A DNA stretch of 64,000 nt from Bartonella sp. DB5-6. GTDB taxonomy: Bacteria > Pseudomonadota > Alphaproteobacteria > Rhizobiales > Rhizobiaceae. Under the pieces are notes generated by a model. The model was not told the origin of the DNA. It worked only from the letters and a program-made list of their open reading frames with translations, and ran no database searches. The DNA lies in NCBI RefSeq assembly GCF_000278115.1, contig NZ_JH725119.1, positions 112,220 through 176,219 of the forward strand. Direction: 5' to 3'. The stretch's first letter is position 1, and each line of letters opens with the position of its first letter. Shown piece after piece: positions 59,537 through 64,000 of the stretch. Position numbers and translations under genes: made by a program.

Positions 59537-60817
59537 TCATATAACAAAATCAAACAATGTTTGATCGTTTGTAATATCACGATAACGCCAACCTAAAGCT
59601 TGAAAATTTTTCTCTAAGAGACAAAAATTATCGTATTTTTTTGTTTCAATTGCAATTAACACAGAACCAAAATTTCTAGCAGATTTTTTAAAATATTCAA
59701 AGCGCACGATATCATCATCTGGAGAAAGTTGAGCAAGAAAATCACGCAATGCACCAGGATGTTGCGGAAAACTAAAAATAAAATATTTTCTCAAACCCTG
59801 AAAACGCAAAGAACGCTCTTTAATATCTGGCAAACGCTCAAAATCAAAATTACCACCTGAAATAACAAGAAGGATTTTTTTTCCTTTCAACTCTTGAGAA
59901 GAAATACTGTTAAGAGCATCAATTGATAAAGCACCCGCTGGTTCAAGGACCACACCTTCAATGTTGAGCATTTCAACCATTGTAGAACAAACACGATTTT
60001 CAGGAACTGTAATAACAGAATTGGGTGAAAACTGCTTCAGCATTGTGTAATTTAACGTACCAATTTCGGCCACAGCAGCACCATCTACAAATGTATCGAT
60101 ATTTTCAAGTTTGACACGTTTTCCACTCTTCAAACAAGCAAGCAAACTTGCAGCTCTTTGTGGTTCAACAAAACGAAGCTCCGTTTTCCAACCATATTCA
60201 CATAAAAATTTACTTACACCACTAGCCAAACCACCACCACCTACAGGTACAATCATCAAATCTGGCTCACTCTCCCCATTGAGTTTTTTCCATTGTAAAA
60301 CAGATTCACAAAGAATTGTCGCCTGCCCCGTAATAATGTGAATATCATCAAAAGGTGGTGCCATCACTCCCCCACTCTCCGCAGCAAAAGACTGCGCAGC
60401 AGCATAACATTGATCAAACGTCTCACCCACTAAACGAATATCAATAAACTCTTTTCCAAAAACACGTGTCTTATCAATTTTCTGTTGCGGAGTCGTCACA
60501 GGCATAAAAATCACACCTTTACGCTTAAAATAGCGACAAACAAAAGAAAGTCCTTGCGCATGATTCCCCGCTGATGCACAAACAAATGCAGCATCTTGGG
60601 ATATATTATCAAGCATTTCTGAAACAAAATTAAAAGCACCACGAATCTTATATGATCGTACTGGTGTTAAATCTTCACGTTTCAAATAAATTTCTGCATC
60701 ATATTTTTGACTAAGAAAATCATTTCTCTGAAGTGGTGTTTCAGCAAACACATGATGAAGAGCCACCATAGCTTTATTTACGTCTCGAATAAATTTACTA
60801 CTCATAACACCAATCAT
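59537..60817 (-). CDS. ilvA: Threonine ammonia-lyase (threonine dehydratase)
   Basis: This PLP enzyme converts threonine to 2-oxobutanoate and ammonia, the first step toward isoleucine. The 426-residue protein has the cofactor lysine K57 in RSYKIRGAF, the phosphate-binding loop GGGGLASG and the NHAQG element (ASAGNHAQG). The last roughly 90 residues form a single short ACT-like regulatory domain (FIFSFPQHPGALRDFL). This is the form common in Rhizobiales, shorter than the E. coli enzyme with two such domains. Start at 60817 or 60805 (MSSKF) is open. It precedes tRNA-Leu in divergent orientation. Confidence 0.92.
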   Translation of the reverse strand: MIGVMSSKFIRDVNKAMVALHHVFAETPLQRNDFLSQKYDAEIYLKREDLTPVRSYKIRGAFNFVSEMLDNISQDAAFVCASAGNHAQGLSFVCRYFKRKGVIFMPVTTPQQKIDKTRVFGKEFIDIRLVGETFDQCYAAAQSFAAESGGVMAPPFDDIHIITGQATILCESVLQWKKLNGESEPDLMIVPVGGGGLASGVSKFLCEYGWKTELRFVEPQRAASLLACLKSGKRVKLENIDTFVDGAAVAEIGTLNYTMLKQFSPNSVITVPENRVCSTMVEMLNIEGVVLEPAGALSIDALNSISSQELKGKKILLVISGGNFDFERLPDIKERSLRFQGLRKYFIFSFPQHPGALRDFLAQLSPDDDIVRFEYFKKSARNFGSVLIAIETKKYDNFCLLEKNFQALGWRYRDITNDQTLFDFVI

Positions 60818-60963
60818 TTCATGCTTCTTTAATATGATACAGGCTTCTTCTAGCTATAAAGACAACCATTGTCAGTCAGAAATTGAAGAAAATACGAAAA
60901 ATTTTACTCTTAATCATTAATTCTTGATTCAACAAAAGATATAGCTTATGAGAAAGCCTTATC

Positions 60964-61049
60964 GCGGACGTGATGAAAACGGTAAACATAGCAGACTTAA
61001 AATCTGCCGGTCTAAGACCTTGCGGGTTCAAGTCCCGCCGTCCGCACCA
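60964..61049 (+). tRNA. tRNA-Leu (anticodon UAA)
   Basis: This is an 86-nt class II tRNA, GCGGACG to CGTCCGC-A-CCA, with a long variable arm (CGGTCTAAGACCTTG). The anticodon stem GCAGA/TCTGC with loop CTTAAAA gives anticodon TAA. The sequence behind it carries phage genes, so its 3' end is a likely integration site. No second copy of the tRNA end is found in the window. Confidence 0.95.
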
Positions 61050-61521
61050 CAGCATCTGAATTTCCCCTTATTTTTCAATAGGTTATAAAAATCAACAAAA
61101 AATAAACCACCTTCTAAACCACCTTTCACAACTCCATTATAACGCTATCAGACGGCACCGCGATGATGCTAAAATGCGAATCATTTCTGCTTTTGAGATT
61201 CTTTTCAGCACTTTGATCTCCTCCTTTTTTAAGGCGCTGGGTGTTAACAAACACGGTCGATAGTCCATCGCTATGCTTTTCCCAAACGGATATTGTATGG
61301 CATAGCTACACCCGAAAAAGCCTGTTAAAGCCAAGCAAATAGAACCCTTTTTTTCAAAAAGGTGAAATTTCAAATCCAACCTCTGCAATTTTTAAAGAGG
61401 TCGTGACGATAATACCATCATTATCGATTGTCACTAAATTATTCATGATCAAACTATTATCAATAATTTTCTGTCATTTTTGTTAATCTTCTCTATGAGT
61501 AGTTCGTAATTTGGGACCTCT
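61050..61521. other. Phage-edge interval with a weak 83-codon ORF
   Basis: No integrase is visible here. A minus-strand frame at 61137-61388 encodes 83 residues with a hydrophobic stretch (ICLALTGFFGCSYAI) and a helical C-terminus (KEEIKVLKRISKAEMIRIL). I do not recognise it, and it could be a small phage gene or chance. Right after the tRNA the sequence is AT-rich and without clear signals. Confidence 0.3.
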
Positions 61522-61788
61522 TCAAGATAATTCTACTGAATCTCTTTCTGTTTTTTTGGCTTCAATATAACGATCAATTTCAACAAGATCCCATTTTAAG
61601 TATCGTCCTTCTTGTATAGGCTTAGGAAAAGCTCCGATTTTTACAAGTTCTCTAATGTATGTCATTGACATTCCGAGATAAATTGAGAGATCTTGTATAT
61701 TGACAAGCCGTTGCAAACGCATCGACAGTAAAGCTTGTTCGAATAAGCTTATTTTTTCTATTGAGGCAGTTAATTTTTCTTCGTTCAT
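61522..61788 (-). CDS. AlpA/excisionase-like helix-turn-helix protein
   Basis: This is an 88-residue protein. The central segment VNIQDLSIYLGMSMTYIRELVKIGAFPKPIQEGRYLKWDLVEIDRYI is the AlpA/MerR-like winged-helix pattern, with the typical FPKPI turn and W-x-x-x-D-I/V-D-x-Y/W wing ending. Such proteins act as excisionases or activators of prophage integrase genes. It is the first recognisable gene behind tRNA-Leu, consistent with a role in excision control, and it is followed by a divergent-free minus-strand array of phage genes. Confidence 0.78.
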   Translation of the reverse strand: MNEEKLTASIEKISLFEQALLSMRLQRLVNIQDLSIYLGMSMTYIRELVKIGAFPKPIQEGRYLKWDLVEIDRYIEAKKTERDSVELS

Positions 61789-61891
61789 TTAAAATTTTCC
61801 TTATTATCGACGTGTTGAGAATAATTATAATGGGCGGAGGTGCTGGGAGGAGAGAGCACCCCCATATGTAAAAAGTTTGTAAGTTTATTTT

Positions 61892-62380
61892 TTAGATGTG
61901 TTCAATTTCATATTTCCAATCAGGCAATTGAGTAAGAGCTAATGCGAGTTGTCCTCTATGGCACATGCATACATTGGCTTCAAAACAGGTGATTGCAACA
62001 CGCTTTTTATTTAAAAAAATTTGATATAATTTATTTATTGCACAAGAATTATTCTTGAGAGTTGTATTTTGATAATCTTCAAAAAGGCGGTCATAATCTT
62101 TTTGTGTTTTCAAATTTCTTCGTTTTTCAGAAGCAATTCCAAGTTCAGGCATATGCATATATTCAATATCAATGTTGCTTACAGCTTGCTCTAATTGTCT
62201 TTTTGAAAATCCGCGTTTTCTACTTATTGGATTTTTACGAACATCACATAAAGTTTTGATATTGTTTTCTATGAGACTCTTAAGATAATTCTCAAGGGAC
62301 CTACCTTCATAGCCAATGGTAAAAAAACAAAATTCCTCATCTTTAGCAGGCTGTATGATAATATGTTTGATGTTACACAC
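61892..62380 (-). CDS. DUF488 family protein
   Basis: This is a 162-residue protein with the DUF488 layout: FFTIGYEGRSLENYLKSL at the N-terminus, CDVRKNPISRKRGFSK, the YMHMPELG segment, and a C-terminal TCFEANVCMCHR. The conserved arginine, the DVR-x-P-x-SR patch and the cysteine/histidine CFE...CHR motif are all intact. The biochemical role of the family is not settled. Lying between an excisionase-like gene and recombination genes it looks like phage cargo. Start at 62380 gives a normal beginning. Confidence 0.82.
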   Translation of the reverse strand: MCNIKHIIIQPAKDEEFCFFTIGYEGRSLENYLKSLIENNIKTLCDVRKNPISRKRGFSKRQLEQAVSNIDIEYMHMPELGIASEKRRNLKTQKDYDRLFEDYQNTTLKNNSCAINKLYQIFLNKKRVAITCFEANVCMCHRGQLALALTQLPDWKYEIEHI

Positions 62381-62448
62381 GTTTAATTTCCTTAGTAAAT
62401 GGGTGGGGGTGCTCGTAGATATGCGTGGAACAAAACACCCCCATAAGG

Positions 62449-63072
62449 TTAAGCGGCTTTTGTCAAGATTTGCTTCATGTCTTGATCTATTTCTGCTAAA
62501 AAGGCTTCAACAGCTTTATTGATCTCTTCAATTTGTTCCTCGTCACGGTGAACGCGTTTGATTTTCATTCTCAAACCAGTAGATCTGCCTACAAAGTTTG
62601 GATTATAGCTAATAAAATGACACCATTTGCGTCCTGTACACGCCATTTGGAATTGCATTTGTGCGTAATATTCAGGCTTGATTTCGCCATCCATAAAAAA
62701 GCGAAGATGGGTCGTTGATCGTGGGCATTTGACTTCAACTAAACCGTCCTCTCCAATGAACCCATCAGGACTAGCCCCCGCCATTTCTATTTTGGGGTGT
62801 TGGATAAACCCGCATTTTGTAACATTGGTGTCATAAATGAATTCATATTCTTTCAGTGCATTCTCTTCATATACAACACCCCATTGCATAGCCGCTGTTG
62901 TATAAGATTGGCTTATTTCTCCTGTTAAGCGCTCTGTCATGAGTTTCATTTTGTAATCTTCATATTTGCTTGTGGGCAATCCTTTGGCTGTCTTACTGAG
63001 TACGTTGTAAACGTTTGAAGCAGTGACTTTACCCAAGCGCGCTTGAAACCACTCTGCTGTTCTTTGTTCCAT
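62449..63072 (-). CDS. YqaJ-type phage recombination exonuclease
   Basis: This 207-residue protein of the lambda-Exo/YqaJ nuclease family degrades one strand of double-stranded ends so that its partner can anneal. The N-terminus EQRTAEWFQARLGKVTASN is the family hallmark. The PD-(D/E)xK site is read in AGASPDGFIGEDGLVEVKCP (D, E and K), then YYAQMQFQMACTG. The ERF annealing protein gene ends two bases upstream, so the two form a recombination operon. All catalytic residues are present. Confidence 0.9.
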   Translation of the reverse strand: MEQRTAEWFQARLGKVTASNVYNVLSKTAKGLPTSKYEDYKMKLMTERLTGEISQSYTTAAMQWGVVYEENALKEYEFIYDTNVTKCGFIQHPKIEMAGASPDGFIGEDGLVEVKCPRSTTHLRFFMDGEIKPEYYAQMQFQMACTGRKWCHFISYNPNFVGRSTGLRMKIKRVHRDEEQIEEINKAVEAFLAEIDQDMKQILTKAA

Positions 63073-63073
63073 C

Positions 63074-63832
63074 TCACACCGCCGTTTGTTGTTGTGTTGG
63101 TGCCATTTGCTTGTTTTGTTTATCTTTCAAAAGATGCAAAACGGTTTGTGCGCTCTGATCAGAGATATCATCAAGCTTTTCAACGTTTGCATAAGAAAGT
63201 ATCTTTGCTTCTTCTGTTTGCGTTTGTACTATAAGTCTTCTGATTTCATTGATCTGGCGCGGCAAAGCAGGTTTAGTCGGCATATTTCCATCTGTATCGT
63301 CTTCTTTGCTTGCTACATTAAGAAGCATGCCTAACAGGTATCTTCGTGCGTAGGTAAGTGTAGAACCAACGGATTGTATGCTATTTTTAGAGCCTGTACC
63401 GTCAATGGGAAATGTTCCATCTGTTGAGATTTCATTGCCTGAAGGATGAGACAGTGTCATTTCTATGGTAATGTTTTTTTCTGTTTGATGCTTAATATGA
63501 GAAAACAAAGCAAAGTTGTGTTTTGCAAGTGTGTCCTTTACAGCGTCAATATACTGATCAAGCGTAGCGTATTTGCTGTTTGTATGGTTATTCTTAACAG
63601 TTTTTTCAATCTTTTGATATTCCGTTTGCATAGCGGAAAGATCAGAGACAAAGTTTTGATAGTTTTGTCGTTCTATTTCTTTTTCTCTTAAAGCAAGAAG
63701 ACGCTCTAAGCGGTCCATGTCGACGTCATTTTCTAAGGCTCTGTTTAAAATGCGTTCCATAGCAGTTGGCTTGACTTCACAATCATTCGTTTTTTCCACT
63801 AATTCCGTTTGCATGGTACTTAGTTCACTCAT
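63074..63832 (-). CDS. ERF-family single-strand annealing protein
   Basis: This is a 252-residue phage recombinase of the ERF superfamily, which anneals complementary single strands made by the exonuclease next to it. Recognised from the central region NSKYATLDQYIDAVKDTLAKHNFALF, IEMTLSHPSGNE and the SVGSTLTYARRYLLGMLLNVAS core, followed by KEDDTDGN. The N-terminal 60 residues are charged and coiled-coil like. ATG at 63832 has GGAGG eight bases before it. A GTG frame start at 63862 is not needed. Upstream sequence to the window edge shows no complete gene. Confidence 0.9.
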   Translation of the reverse strand: MSELSTMQTELVEKTNDCEVKPTAMERILNRALENDVDMDRLERLLALREKEIERQNYQNFVSDLSAMQTEYQKIEKTVKNNHTNSKYATLDQYIDAVKDTLAKHNFALFSHIKHQTEKNITIEMTLSHPSGNEISTDGTFPIDGTGSKNSIQSVGSTLTYARRYLLGMLLNVASKEDDTDGNMPTKPALPRQINEIRRLIVQTQTEEAKILSYANVEKLDDISDQSAQTVLHLLKDKQNKQMAPTQQQTAV

Positions 63833-64000
63833 CTTGATTTCCTCCATTTGCGCGCAACTCACCCGTGGCGTGAAACACGCTTGTGTTTAAAAGTTGTTTG
63901 TGTGGTTAGAAACGGCTTATAGAGATACTATAAGATTAGTCGTTCGTATTTTTCATCTGGTCTTTTCTCCAGTTGAGATGAGGTCAGTAGCATCAACATG

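Noticed and set aside
63953..64000. End of an upstream phage gene (…ISTGEKTR then stop) at the right edge
   Set aside because: Only 15 codons are visible and no family can be told, so it is not listed as a gene.

Overview
The window is AT-rich (well under 45 % GC by eye) and reads as a chromosomal segment of a Bartonella species (Rhizobiales, Alphaproteobacteria). This is an inference from gene content and order. The supports are an IalB-type invasion-associated protein, the prfB-mrcA-amiC-rne block, the fourteen-gene nuo operon running into birA-rnj-proS-lolC-lolD, a CpdR-type response regulator and a nifS/sufBCDS/sufT iron-sulfur operon. The exact species cannot be fixed without a search.

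Layout. 1-4136: type III restriction-modification system (mod, and res running off the left edge), directly downstream of the suf operon. 4197-10745: Fe-S cluster assembly operon on the minus strand (iscS-like, sufB, sufC, sufD, sufS, sufT). 10906-13846: plus-strand alpha/beta hydrolase, tyrS and bcp. 13975-19140: minus-strand prfB (with the classic +1 programmed frameshift), PBP1A and amidase. 19267-22348: rne with a long structured leader. 22428-23039: IalB-family protein, then a 1.3 kb gene-poor gap. 24335-31492: mfd, sdhE, lolD, lolC, proS. 31718-34257: RNase J and biotin ligase. 34257-48916: nuoN to nuoA, complete respiratory complex I. 49213-49540: tRNA-Asp and tRNA-Val(UAC).

49541-57290 is an accessory region. 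It holds a small heat-shock protein with a probable ROSE-type RNA thermometer, an alpha/beta hydrolase whose nucleophile serine is lost, cpdR, tRNA-Val(GAC), and a decayed prophage island. The island contains an XRE regulator, a RelB/YafQ-type toxin-antitoxin pair with a nonsense-mutated toxin, a lysis cassette (endolysin plus overlapping Rz/Rz1-like genes), and Mu-type transposase and repressor fragments. A collapsed copy of the island's two ends sits behind the other tRNA-Val gene at 49541-50106.

57291-60817 returns to core genes (rhlE, a secreted hypothetical protein, ilvA). tRNA-Leu(UAA) at 60964-61049 then marks the left edge of a second phage-derived region running off the right end. 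It carries an AlpA-like regulator, a DUF488 protein, a YqaJ-type exonuclease and an ERF single-strand annealing protein.

How the genes connect: suf supplies clusters, complex I consumes many of them, lolCD and PBP1A/AmiC serve the envelope, and RNase E and RNase J handle RNA turnover. I did not find a clearly novel complete system. The best leads are the twin tRNA-Val islands, the lysis cassette, the broken toxin, the hsp20 thermometer and the DUF488 gene inside a phage recombination module.
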